Below, in pieces: positions 1-7,779 of a DNA stretch of 64,000 bases. How positions within the stretch are numbered: the stretch's first letter is position 1; every line of letters starts with the position of its first letter. Made by a program: the position numbers and the translations under genes. The notes below the pieces were generated by a model. The model made no database searches. It was not told the DNA's origin and worked only from the letters and a program-made list of their open reading frames with translations. Origin of the DNA: [Flexibacter] sp. ATCC 35103 (GTDB taxonomy: Bacteria > Bacteroidota > Bacteroidia > Flavobacteriales > Flavobacteriaceae); assembly GCF_001975985.1 (NCBI RefSeq), contig NZ_MTQF01000001.1, forward strand, positions 333,109 to 397,108, read 5' to 3'.

Positions 1-60
1 ACTGAAAACTGAGACTGAAAACTTGAAACCTGAAACTTTAAACCTGAAACAAATCAAAAC
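1..60. repeat. CTGAAAC-type short repeat tract
   Basis: A run of near-copies of CTGAAAC/CTTGAAAC directly before the cytochrome gene. The same words, on either strand, recur at 4865-5080 and 50990-51060, so this is a dispersed low-complexity repeat family rather than gene-specific control DNA. Confidence 0.6.
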
Positions 61-69
61 AAAAACAAA

Positions 70-1212
70 TTGAAAAAACTAATCTTCCCTCTTCTCCTTC
101 TGTTGAGTTTAACGGCTTATAAAAGTGTTGAACAGCCGGATTATATTGATGTACAGGAATTACGAAAATTGTATTCCGGCGGAGATGCTGCGAAATGGCC
201 AAAAGCTGAATTACACGAAAGTATCGATAAAACAAAATTTCAGGATATTGGCGTTCTTCCCGCGGTTCCTTATCCTGATTATAATCCGTATTCTAAGGAA
301 AAAGAAAGCTTGGGCAAGATATTATTTTTTGATCCAAGATTGTCAACGAGCGGACAAATTGCCTGTGCTTCGTGCCATAATCCTGAGTTGGGCTGGACAG
401 ATAATTTAACGCGTTCTTTTGGGCACAATCGTCAAACAGGGAAACGCAATTCCATGACGATTTTAAACTCGGCGTATGCGACGTCTTTATTTTGGGATGG
501 CCGCGCTTCAAGTCTTGAAGATCAGGCGCAATTCCCGATTGGAGACCCACTTGAAATGAACGAAAAACTGACAATTGCCGTTGATAAAATCGCCAAAATT
601 AAAGGGTATAATGAATTGTTTACAGCAGCTTTTGGAGATAAAAAAGTGAACCTGCAAAGAATTCAATATGCGATTGCCACTTTCGAAAGATCTATAAATA
701 GCCCGAAAAGTAAATTTGATAACTTTATTAGCGGGAAATCTGAGGCTTATACGGACCAACAAGTAAAAGGTCTGCATTTGTTCAGAACCAAAGCGCAATG
801 CATTAATTGCCACAATACGCCTTATTTCAGCGATAATCAGTTTCATAATGACGGACAAACTTTATTTGGAACTAAAAATGAAGATTTCGGACGTTACAAT
901 GTCACTAAAGATGTAAAAGATATTGGCAAATTCAGAACGCCAACGCTTCGTGAAGTTGCCAACACAAAACCCTGGATGCATCACGGGCATTTTCCTTCTT
1001 TATTAGATGTTGTAGAGTTATACAATTTAGGAAATCCATCACCGGTTCAGAAAAAATATCTGGGAACAGCAAGAGATTCGCTAATTCCTAAAGTAGATCC
1101 AATGCTTAAAAAATTAGATTTAAACAAAGAAGAAATCAGTGATTTATTAGCTTTTATAGAAACTTTGAGTACACCAACACGAAGGATTATGACGCCAGCA
1201 TTACCTAAATAA
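70..1212 (+). CDS. di-haem cytochrome c peroxidase (MauG/CcpA family)
   Basis: Predicted periplasmic di-haem peroxidase that reduces hydrogen peroxide with electrons from small c-type cytochromes. It has an N-terminal signal peptide and two haem-binding CxxCH motifs, CASCH at about residues 99-103 and CINCH at 244-248, the spacing expected of the family. The length (380 aa) is normal. The start is TTG at 70, the only candidate in front of the hydrophobic signal segment, so the true start could differ slightly. It stands alone and is followed by a terminator-like hairpin. Family assignment is firm; the peroxidase versus MauG-like role is inferred. Confidence 0.9.
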   Translation: MKKLIFPLLLLLSLTAYKSVEQPDYIDVQELRKLYSGGDAAKWPKAELHESIDKTKFQDIGVLPAVPYPDYNPYSKEKESLGKILFFDPRLSTSGQIACASCHNPELGWTDNLTRSFGHNRQTGKRNSMTILNSAYATSLFWDGRASSLEDQAQFPIGDPLEMNEKLTIAVDKIAKIKGYNELFTAAFGDKKVNLQRIQYAIATFERSINSPKSKFDNFISGKSEAYTDQQVKGLHLFRTKAQCINCHNTPYFSDNQFHNDGQTLFGTKNEDFGRYNVTKDVKDIGKFRTPTLREVANTKPWMHHGHFPSLLDVVELYNLGNPSPVQKKYLGTARDSLIPKVDPMLKKLDLNKEEISDLLAFIETLSTPTRRIMTPALPK

Positions 1213-1261
1213 CGATCACATAAAACTGATTTGAAATTGCCCCAAAAATTCCAGATCTGTA

Positions 1262-1297
1262 AGGCCTGTTTCTTTATGAGACGGGCTTTTTTTATTT
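1262..1297 (+). terminator. intrinsic terminator after cytochrome c peroxidase
   Basis: A GCCTGTTTC / GAGACGGGC stem (with G-T pairs) followed by a T-run, about 50 bp after the stop at 1212. Confidence 0.7.
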
Positions 1298-1583
1298 TAA
1301 GCTCATAAAAAATACTACAATAGAGTGCCTAAGACGTTTTACAAACAATAAATCTCATAGTATAACCTGTAAAAAATATGATTTTCTAAAAATACCTAAA
1401 TTCTAGTTTGAAATCTATTTACTATGTTTAAAAAAAACTGCGTATTGATAACAGAATTTCTAATCATAATTTACTATCCTATTATTGAAGTATAAAATAG
1501 TTTGTCAATCATACTCTTTTAATCATTTCTTAAATTTGTTTGAAACGAAAAGAAGCTTTTTCTTCTTTATAAAAAATATCATC
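1298..1583. other. AT-rich intergenic DNA without recognised feature
   Basis: Very AT-rich stretch between the cytochrome terminator and the VOC gene. It presumably holds the VOC promoter, but I see no clear consensus pair, repeat or small gene. Confidence 0.4.
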
Positions 1584-2234
1584 ATGAAGTTATCACACAT
1601 ACAAATTCAGACCAACAATATCGAGCAAACAACAGCATTTTATCAAGATATATTAGAATTGCCAATTATAGAGAAACACTCTGATTCAGTTAGTATTCAG
1701 GCTGGAAATTCTATTTTAAAATTCGTCGAAAATCCTAATTTAAACTCTATCTATCATTTTGCTTTTAATATTCCTGAAAACAAGCTTAACGAAGCTATTG
1801 AATGGTGTAAAAGTAAAGTAGATTTAATTTTTATCGAAGATCAAAAAGTGATTACGAATTTTGAAAACTGGAATGCCAACGCAATTTATTTCTATGATAA
1901 TAATGGCAACTTGTTAGAATTTATTGCCAGACACGATCTTAACAACAGTGAGACAGAAAAGTTCAATTCTAAAGCTATTCTAAATATCAGCGAAATAGGA
2001 ATCGTGAATGAAAATCCACTTGAATTAGGAAAACAATTAATTGTAGAACATGACTTGAAATTCTTTTCTAAAAATAACAATACCGAACTTTTTGCTGCCG
2101 TTGGTGATGACGAAGGTTTATTAATTATGGTACAACCAAATAGAAACTGGTATCCAACTCAAACACCTTCTGAAAGCAATAAAACAGAAGTTAGAATCGA
2201 AAATAACGGAACTCTAATTGAATTATCTTTTTAA
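1584..2234 (+). CDS. VOC (glyoxalase/bleomycin resistance) family protein
   Basis: A 216-aa vicinal-oxygen-chelate fold protein. The N-terminal half starts with KLSHIQIQT, a typical first beta strand, followed by an AFYQDILELP helix, and has a NLLEFIAR metal-ligand-like strand near residue 110. The second half (about 130-216) looks like a degenerate second module. The reading frame is open upstream to 1485, but the ATG at 1584 directly precedes the fold and is preferred. The substrate is unknown; ring-cleavage, lyase or antibiotic-binding roles all occur in this superfamily. A perfect hairpin terminator follows. Confidence 0.8.
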   Translation: MKLSHIQIQTNNIEQTTAFYQDILELPIIEKHSDSVSIQAGNSILKFVENPNLNSIYHFAFNIPENKLNEAIEWCKSKVDLIFIEDQKVITNFENWNANAIYFYDNNGNLLEFIARHDLNNSETEKFNSKAILNISEIGIVNENPLELGKQLIVEHDLKFFSKNNNTELFAAVGDDEGLLIMVQPNRNWYPTQTPSESNKTEVRIENNGTLIELSF

Positions 2235-2240
2235 ATATTC

Positions 2241-2273
2241 AAACCCGACAGGTTTTTAAAACCTGTCGGGTTT
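2241..2273 (+). terminator. perfect hairpin terminator after VOC gene
   Basis: AAACCCGACAGGTTTT is followed at once by its inverted copy ending in GGGTTT. It starts seven bases after the VOC stop. The T-run is short, so it could also act in both directions. Confidence 0.75.
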
Positions 2274-2347
2274 ACTAGTACAAAAATATCCGACTCCTTT
2301 TTTTTAGAGTTTCTTTTAAAATTTTCTCTTCTTCTTAAATTGCGTAT

Positions 2348-2355
2348 TATCTTTG
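2348..2355 (+). promoter_or_regulatory. candidate -7 promoter element (TATCTTTG)
   Basis: Matches the Bacteroidota TAnnTTTG -7 consensus, about 28 bp before the tautomerase start. A -33 TTTG box is not clear. Confidence 0.4.
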
Positions 2356-2382
2356 TTAGTACATCATTAAATTATAATAAAA

Positions 2383-2781
2383 ATGCCATTCGTTAGAATC
2401 AGTCTTCCTAAAAAACTATCCTTAGAAACAAAAAATACTATTTCAGAATCGATTCATCAATCTTTAATAGCCGAATTTCATATCCCTTCAGCTGATTATT
2501 TTCATGTGATTGAAGAATTAGAACCTCATCAGATAAAATATCCTGAAAGTTACCTTGGCATTTCACATTCTGAGGATATTATTTATGTGCAGATTACAGC
2601 AGGACAAGGAAGATCTTTAGAACAAAAAAAGCAATTGTATCATCAAATTGCGACCAGAATTGCTGCATCGACACAAATTTTAATCAATAATGTGATCATC
2701 GTTTTATTAGAAAATAATGGTTTGGAGAATTGGTCTTTTGGCAATGGAGAAATTCAGGAACCAACGCATTTAAAAAAGTAA
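2383..2781 (+). CDS. tautomerase family protein (4-oxalocrotonate tautomerase-like)
   Basis: A 132-aa protein starting Met-Pro-Phe-Val. Removal of Met would expose the N-terminal proline that is the catalytic base in this superfamily. The pattern fits a tandem tautomerase/MIF-like beta-alpha-beta fold, with a first unit at about residues 1-60 and a second from about 65 (an EDIIYVQIT strand, then a long helix). The natural substrate cannot be told. It is a single gene flanked by terminators on both sides. Confidence 0.75.
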   Translation: MPFVRISLPKKLSLETKNTISESIHQSLIAEFHIPSADYFHVIEELEPHQIKYPESYLGISHSEDIIYVQITAGQGRSLEQKKQLYHQIATRIAASTQILINNVIIVLLENNGLENWSFGNGEIQEPTHLKK

Positions 2782-2792
2782 TTTTATCAAAC

Positions 2793-2830
2793 AGAAAATC
2801 CCAATTCAAACAAATGAATTGGGATTTTCT
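2793..2830. terminator. bidirectional terminator between convergent genes
   Basis: AGAAAATCCCAATTC and its exact inverted copy, separated by 8 bases, between the tautomerase stop (2781) and the P-type ATPase stop (2848). The A/T-rich ends give U-runs on both strands. Confidence 0.8.
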
Positions 2831-2847
2831 ATTTAAGTGAAATAATT

Positions 2848-4854
2848 TTAGAACTTCATCTTCTGGATTCTCACTGCATTTAGTATGGCTAATAATGCCA
2901 CTCCAACATCAGCAAAAACAGCTTCCCACATTGTCGCGAGTCCGCCCGCGCCCAAAATCAGCACAAAAGCTTTTACTACGAAAGCCAACGTAATATTCTG
3001 CCACACAATTTTTTTAGTTTGTTTCCCAATATTTATTGCCATTGCAATTTTACTTGGTTTATCATCCTGAATTACAACATCGGCAGTTTCAATTGTCGCG
3101 TCGCTTCCTAAACCTCCCATTGCGATTCCTACGGTACTTAAAGCTATTACAGGAGCATCATTTACACCATCGCCCACAAAAGCTACGGTTTCGTTTTTAG
3201 ATTTAATTTCGTTTAGTTTATTCACTTTATCTTCCGGAAGTAAATCGCCGAAAGCATTTATGATTCCAAGTTTATCAGCAACAAATTGCACAACATTCGC
3301 TTTATCACCACTTAACATGGTTACTTTAACGCCCAATGCTTTTAGTTTACTCACTGCTTCTTGTGCATCTTCTTTAATTTCATCTGCAATGGTTAGATAT
3401 CCTGCAAATTTATTATCATAAGCAATTGCAATTGTAGTATAAACGACTTCATTAGGATTAAGATCGTACTTAATATTAAATTTATCCATTAATTTGAAAT
3501 TCCCTACGTGCAGCTCTTTTCCGTTTATAATGGCTTTTAAACCATGTCCGGAAATTTCTTCTACATTTTTCAATTGTATTAAAACATCAATTTGACCCAC
3601 ATGATTATGAATTGCAGTTGCAACAGGATGTGTACTTTGGCTTTCCAGGACATTTACCAGTTTCAGAATCTCGTCTTTATCAAAACCTTCCTGAATAATG
3701 ACTTCCTGAACTTTAAAAACACCTTCGGTCATGGTTCCTGTTTTATCCATAACCACATTCTGAATGGTTGAAATACTATCCAGAAAATTACTTCCTTTAA
3801 ACAGGATTCCGTTTTTACTTGCAGCGCCAATTCCGCCAAAATATCCTAACGGAATACTAATCACCAAAGCACAAGGACATGAAATCACCAAGAAAACCAA
3901 AGCTCTGTACAACCAGTCACTAAAGACATAATTGTTTACAAAAAGCCAAGGTAATACACAAATCGCAATTGCCAGATAGACTACTATTGGCGTGTAGATT
4001 TTAGCAAATTTGCGTATAAACAATTCTGCCGGGGCTTTTTTAGTCGTGGCATTTTGTACCATTTCCAGAATCTTAGAAAGTTTACTGTCTTTGTACGCCG
4101 TAGTTACTTTTACTAAAGCAATCGTGCTGCCGTTAATCATTCCTGCCAGAACCGTTTCTCCTTTTATCTTGGTATTAGGTTTGCTTTCGCCCGTTAATGC
4201 AGCGGTATTAAACGAAGCAGTATCTGACAATAATTCACCATCTAAACCTAATTTTTCTCCGGCTTTAAGCTGAATGATAGATCCTATAGTAACATCAGCA
4301 GCTTTGACTTTCGTGGCAACGTTATTTTCTATAATATTCACCTCATCAGGACGCTGATCGAGTAAACTTTTAATATTCGATTTTGCTCTGCTGACAGCCA
4401 ATCCCTGAAAGTTTTCTCCAATGGTATAAAATAACATAACCGCAACACCTTCAGGATATTCACCAATCGCAAAGGCTCCGATTGTAGCGATACACATCAG
4501 GAAAAATTCGGAGAAAACATCACCTTTCATAATGCTTTCGTATGCTTCTCTCAAAACCGGTAATCCCACAGGAAAATAAGCCACAATATACCAGGCGATC
4601 CTAACATAACCCGTAAACCAGGTTTGTGGAAAATAGTTGTCAAGCCCAATACCTATAAGCAATAAAATAAAGGAGATAATCGCCGGCAAAAACATTTTGA
4701 ATAATCCGCCTTCGGCATTATGTTCGTGATCGTGTCCGTCTCCGTGATCATGTCCGTCATTTTCAGAATGAACAGGTTCGTCATGTGAACAACAGCAAGT
4801 AGATTGTTTTGGTTTCTTTTTTATTATTTTTTCTTCTGTATGTATATGTTCCAT
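2848..4854 (-). CDS. P1B-type heavy-metal-translocating ATPase (CadA/ZntA-like)
   Basis: Inner-membrane ATP-driven exporter of divalent soft metals. It has the CPC ion-binding motif (Cys326-Pro-Cys328), the phosphorylated Asp370 in DKTGT, GDGVNDAP in the hinge and a MLSGD segment. The sequence around CPC and the C-terminal hinge resembles the Zn/Cd/Pb (P1B-2) group more than the Cu group. There is no classical HMA domain; instead residues 15-50 form a Cys-Cys-Cys plus His/Asp-rich tail likely to bind metal. It is the last gene of the minus-strand metal-resistance block, 226 bp after the RND adaptor. Substrate choice is inferred. Confidence 0.9.
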   Translation of the reverse strand: MEHIHTEEKIIKKKPKQSTCCCSHDEPVHSENDGHDHGDGHDHEHNAEGGLFKMFLPAIISFILLLIGIGLDNYFPQTWFTGYVRIAWYIVAYFPVGLPVLREAYESIMKGDVFSEFFLMCIATIGAFAIGEYPEGVAVMLFYTIGENFQGLAVSRAKSNIKSLLDQRPDEVNIIENNVATKVKAADVTIGSIIQLKAGEKLGLDGELLSDTASFNTAALTGESKPNTKIKGETVLAGMINGSTIALVKVTTAYKDSKLSKILEMVQNATTKKAPAELFIRKFAKIYTPIVVYLAIAICVLPWLFVNNYVFSDWLYRALVFLVISCPCALVISIPLGYFGGIGAASKNGILFKGSNFLDSISTIQNVVMDKTGTMTEGVFKVQEVIIQEGFDKDEILKLVNVLESQSTHPVATAIHNHVGQIDVLIQLKNVEEISGHGLKAIINGKELHVGNFKLMDKFNIKYDLNPNEVVYTTIAIAYDNKFAGYLTIADEIKEDAQEAVSKLKALGVKVTMLSGDKANVVQFVADKLGIINAFGDLLPEDKVNKLNEIKSKNETVAFVGDGVNDAPVIALSTVGIAMGGLGSDATIETADVVIQDDKPSKIAMAINIGKQTKKIVWQNITLAFVVKAFVLILGAGGLATMWEAVFADVGVALLAILNAVRIQKMKF

Positions 4855-4864
4855 AAAAAAATTT

Positions 4865-5080
4865 GTTTCAGGTTTCAGGTTTTCTTTGTTTCAAGTTTGC
4901 CTGTAATAGTTGTGTTAACAGCCATTAAAACACTTTCTAAATTTACAACTTTTGTAGCAATTGCCTCTACACAAAATTTTATTTTGGTTTTATTTATTTC
5001 AGGTTTCAAATTTCAGATTTTTTAACTTGTGAACCTTTCTTTCTAAAAACCTGAAACAAAACAAACCTGAAACAAAATTT
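4865..5080. repeat. intergenic region with GTTTCAGGTTT/CTGAAAC repeats
   Basis: Both ends of the gap between adaptor and ATPase genes carry copies of CAGGTTT/AAACCTGAAAC, on both strands. The middle (about 4905-4985) is unique AT-rich DNA that may hold a separate ATPase promoter on the minus strand. Confidence 0.55.
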
Positions 5081-6403
5081 TTAGTGCCCATGCTCTCCCC
5101 CGCCTTTCATTGCCGAAAGCAGATAAAAAGCACCTTTTGTAACAATTTTTGCATCTGAATCAATCTTATCTACAAATTTTACTTCTGTAAATCCTAAATC
5201 TGTTGTTCCCGGGATAACTTCAATCGCTTTAAAATGAGTTTCTTTTTCATGGGTTTTTTCCTCATCTGATTTTTTTTCTGCGTGTTCTGCGTGTTCTTCT
5301 TCCTGAACAAAAACAAAATATTTATCTGCGTTTCGAACCACGGCATCTTTTGGCAACGCAGGAACGGTAGCATTTGTTATGTTGATGTTTGCCGAAACGT
5401 ACATTCCGGGAATCAGTCCTTTTGCATCATCAGATTCAATTTTGGCATGAACAGCAACCGTTTTACTTTCGTTAGAAAATGATTTATTGATTCCGAATAT
5501 TTTCCCTTTTATCGATTTGTTTGATTGGTTTGTCAATACAAAATCAATTACTTGTCCGATAGAGATTGAACCCAAGTCTTTCTCATATACATTTAAATCT
5601 AAGTGCATTTGCGTATTATCAACCACTTCAAACAATGTTACTCCGCTTTGTGCGAATGCTCCTTTGGCAATTTTTATATTCCCCACATAACCGCTAATTG
5701 GCGCTACAATTGGAACTAACGAAGTACTGCCTTTTGTACTTACATGCAAGGCATCTAATTTGTTTTTTGCGGCTTGCGCTCTGGCTCTTTCTGCTGCCAG
5801 TTTTGATTTTACTTCCTGAAAAACTTTTCTGGGATTTACATTTTCATCGCTTAACGTTTTCTGACGGTTGTATTCTAATTGCAAATATTCGATATTGGCT
5901 GTAGCCGAATGATAATCTTCCTGCATTTCGATGACTTCCAGGTTCTGGATCGTTGCTAAAACTTTTCCTTTGTTCACAAAAGTCCCTTCAAGAACAAATA
6001 TATCCTTCACCGTTCCTCCTATTAAAGTCGAAACTTCGGCAGAATTTTGTGGCGGAACTGTCGTATAACCATTTGCTTTTATGACTTTGTTCAGGTTTCT
6101 GTTTTCAACAAATCCCGTTTCGATCCCAACTGTTTTGTATTGAGATTCGTTTAGAGCTACTTCTGTTTGTGATTTTTCTTCTTCTTGTGGTTCTTCTGTT
6201 TTCTTTTCATTGCAACTTACTAAGATAACCGCAAATAGTATAAAATAAAGAAAACGCACATTTTTTACCACAAAGTTCACAAAGAAAGAACGACGCAAAG
6301 TAATCAAAGAGTTTAAACTCTGTGACCTTTGTGAAAACTCCTTCGTGTTCTCTGCGGTTAAATTAAGTTCCTTTGTGGTTATATTTTCAAATATATTTTT
6401 CAT
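5081..6403 (-). CDS. efflux RND transporter periplasmic adaptor (CzcB/CusB-like lipoprotein)
   Basis: Membrane-fusion subunit linking the RND pump to the TolC-like channel. A lipobox (VILVSC) lies at about residue 63-68, followed by barrel-sandwich, alpha-hairpin and beta-barrel regions typical of the HlyD/CusB family, a His/Glu-rich loop near residue 375 and a GGGEHGH C-terminus suited to metal binding. The ATG at 6403 follows the channel gene's stop by one base, which suggests translational coupling. Oddly, the first ~50 residues before the lipoprotein signal are encoded by a dispersed CACAAAGG-type repeat; a GTG near the signal (about 6270) is an alternative start. The frame is also open upstream into the channel gene. 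Confidence 0.88.
   Translation of the reverse strand: MKNIFENITTKELNLTAENTKEFSQRSQSLNSLITLRRSFFVNFVVKNVRFLYFILFAVILVSCNEKKTEEPQEEEKSQTEVALNESQYKTVGIETGFVENRNLNKVIKANGYTTVPPQNSAEVSTLIGGTVKDIFVLEGTFVNKGKVLATIQNLEVIEMQEDYHSATANIEYLQLEYNRQKTLSDENVNPRKVFQEVKSKLAAERARAQAAKNKLDALHVSTKGSTSLVPIVAPISGYVGNIKIAKGAFAQSGVTLFEVVDNTQMHLDLNVYEKDLGSISIGQVIDFVLTNQSNKSIKGKIFGINKSFSNESKTVAVHAKIESDDAKGLIPGMYVSANINITNATVPALPKDAVVRNADKYFVFVQEEEHAEHAEKKSDEEKTHEKETHFKAIEVIPGTTDLGFTEVKFVDKIDSDAKIVTKGAFYLLSAMKGGGEHGH
6245..6380. repeat. CACAAAG/AACCGC-type repeat inside the adaptor reading frame
   Basis: On the minus strand this reads ACCACAAAGGAACTTAAT, then ACCGCAGAGAACACGAAGG, then TTTGTGAACTTTGTGGT. These words belong to the 'accacaaagttcacaaag' intergenic repeat family, also seen at 28300-28320 and 51075-51185. 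Here it lies between the coupled ATG and the lipoprotein signal and keeps the frame open. Confidence 0.6.
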
Positions 6404-6404
6404 T

Positions 6405-7646
6405 TTAATTGTTTTTGATGGTTGGGAATTGAAGTTCAATAGCACTTTGATTGTAATTATGAGTCGCCTCTGTATATTGTTTTTTAATATCAATTGCCTG
6501 ATTCAAAAAACTGATGTACGACCAATAACTCATATCTCCATTCGCATAACTTTTTTGTGCCGTATTGATGATCTGATCAGCATATTGAAGTCCTTCTTTC
6601 TGGAAATAATCCAAAGCTTTCTGCTGTTTTTGAAAGTTATTTTGCAATTCCTGCTTTTGAAGATTCAGCGTTAGTTTATTTTTATCCAAAGCCAATTGCG
6701 ATTGCGAAATACTAATTGCCGAAGCCTGTGCTTTTGCTGTATTTACACCACCAAACAACGGAATTTGCAATCCGGCAGTAAAGCCCTGAAACAAAGATTC
6801 AGTATTGATTGTCTGAGCAAAATATCCTAATCCTAATTTAGGCGTTCGCATGGCTTTATAGGTATTAGCTTCTTTTTGATAAACCGAAATTTGCTGCTGA
6901 TAATAATCGTTCATTAAACCTTCTGCTTTCAAATTTCCTTCTTCTTTTAGAATCGAATATTGCAGGGATATTGTCTCATCAGGAATTATATTTTCATCTG
7001 TCTGGACAAAAAATTGCAGTTGTTTTTGGTAAATCGCCAAATCATATTCTAATTGTGCTTTTTGGGTTTCAATCTCTTTTACTTTTGCTTTGGCACTAAT
7101 CACTTCAATATTCCCGCTTTCTCCGGTTTGAAAACGCAGTTCTGCATTCTTTAGGAATTTGGTATAAATAGTATTGAGTTCTGAGTTCAGTTTCTGAATC
7201 GAAATGCCATATAAATATTGGTAATACGCGAGTGTCACTGCTTTTTCTATTTCATAAGAAGATAACGCTTTTCGTTTTTCGGCCAGTTTTACTAACTCTT
7301 CCTGCAATTGACGATTGGCTTTTGTGATATTTCCTATTGGAAAAAACTGCTGAACAGAAACGTTATGATCAAAATCGACGCTATTAAATTGTCCGCCCTG
7401 ATATTGCACCTGAAGCGGTTCCGGCTGAAATGCCATTTGCTTTAGAACCGTTTGCTTTTCTATTTCTTTATCAGCAATTTTTAAATCGATATTGTTTGAT
7501 TTGGCAAGTTCGATTGCTTTTTCAAGACTGATTTTTTCTTGTGCTTGCGAAATTGTTACAGTCAATAGAAATGCAATTAACCACAATCCCGATAACCATC
7601 TTGAGGAAAACTTTTTTAATTGATTATTATATATTGGATGTTTCAT
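6405..7646 (-). CDS. TolC family outer-membrane efflux protein (CzcC/CusC-like)
   Basis: Outer-membrane channel of the tripartite metal efflux system. A signal peptide ending ISQAQ precedes ISLEKAIELAKSNNIDL, the typical first helix of TolC proteins, and two long coiled-coil helical repeats follow. At 413 aa the length is normal for the Bacteroidota CzcC group. It sits between the RND pump and adaptor genes on the same strand; its stop and the adaptor's ATG are separated by one base. Confidence 0.9.
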   Translation of the reverse strand: MKHPIYNNQLKKFSSRWLSGLWLIAFLLTVTISQAQEKISLEKAIELAKSNNIDLKIADKEIEKQTVLKQMAFQPEPLQVQYQGGQFNSVDFDHNVSVQQFFPIGNITKANRQLQEELVKLAEKRKALSSYEIEKAVTLAYYQYLYGISIQKLNSELNTIYTKFLKNAELRFQTGESGNIEVISAKAKVKEIETQKAQLEYDLAIYQKQLQFFVQTDENIIPDETISLQYSILKEEGNLKAEGLMNDYYQQQISVYQKEANTYKAMRTPKLGLGYFAQTINTESLFQGFTAGLQIPLFGGVNTAKAQASAISISQSQLALDKNKLTLNLQKQELQNNFQKQQKALDYFQKEGLQYADQIINTAQKSYANGDMSYWSYISFLNQAIDIKKQYTEATHNYNQSAIELQFPTIKNN

Positions 7647-7670
7647 TTTTATATTTTTTGTCTCTCGCAG

Positions 7671-7742
7671 ATTAAGCAGATTAAGCAGATTTTTTTCGAT
7701 TCTTTTGAATTAATCTGCCAGATCTGCAGAATCTGCGAGAGA
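7671..7742. repeat. TCTCGCAGATT...GCAGATTAAGCAGATT repeat with inverted ends
   Basis: In the gap between czcA and the tolC-like gene, TCTCTCGCAGATTAAGCAGA and a reverse copy ending in CTGCGAGAGA bracket a central AT loop. A second copy of the left arm lies at 35125-35157. Dispersed intergenic repeat, possibly forming an mRNA hairpin inside the efflux transcript. Confidence 0.65.
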
Positions 7743-7779
7743 AATTATTTTATGCCCAGTAATAAATTTTCTAATTATC

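Noticed and set aside
38..235. 65-residue minus-strand frame
   Set aside because: Antisense to the signal-peptide region of the cytochrome c peroxidase and partly made of CTGAAAC repeats.
1485..1583. Extended N-terminus of the VOC protein
   Set aside because: The extra 33 residues are Phe/Lys-rich and unlike the family; the ATG at 1584 directly precedes the first VOC strand.
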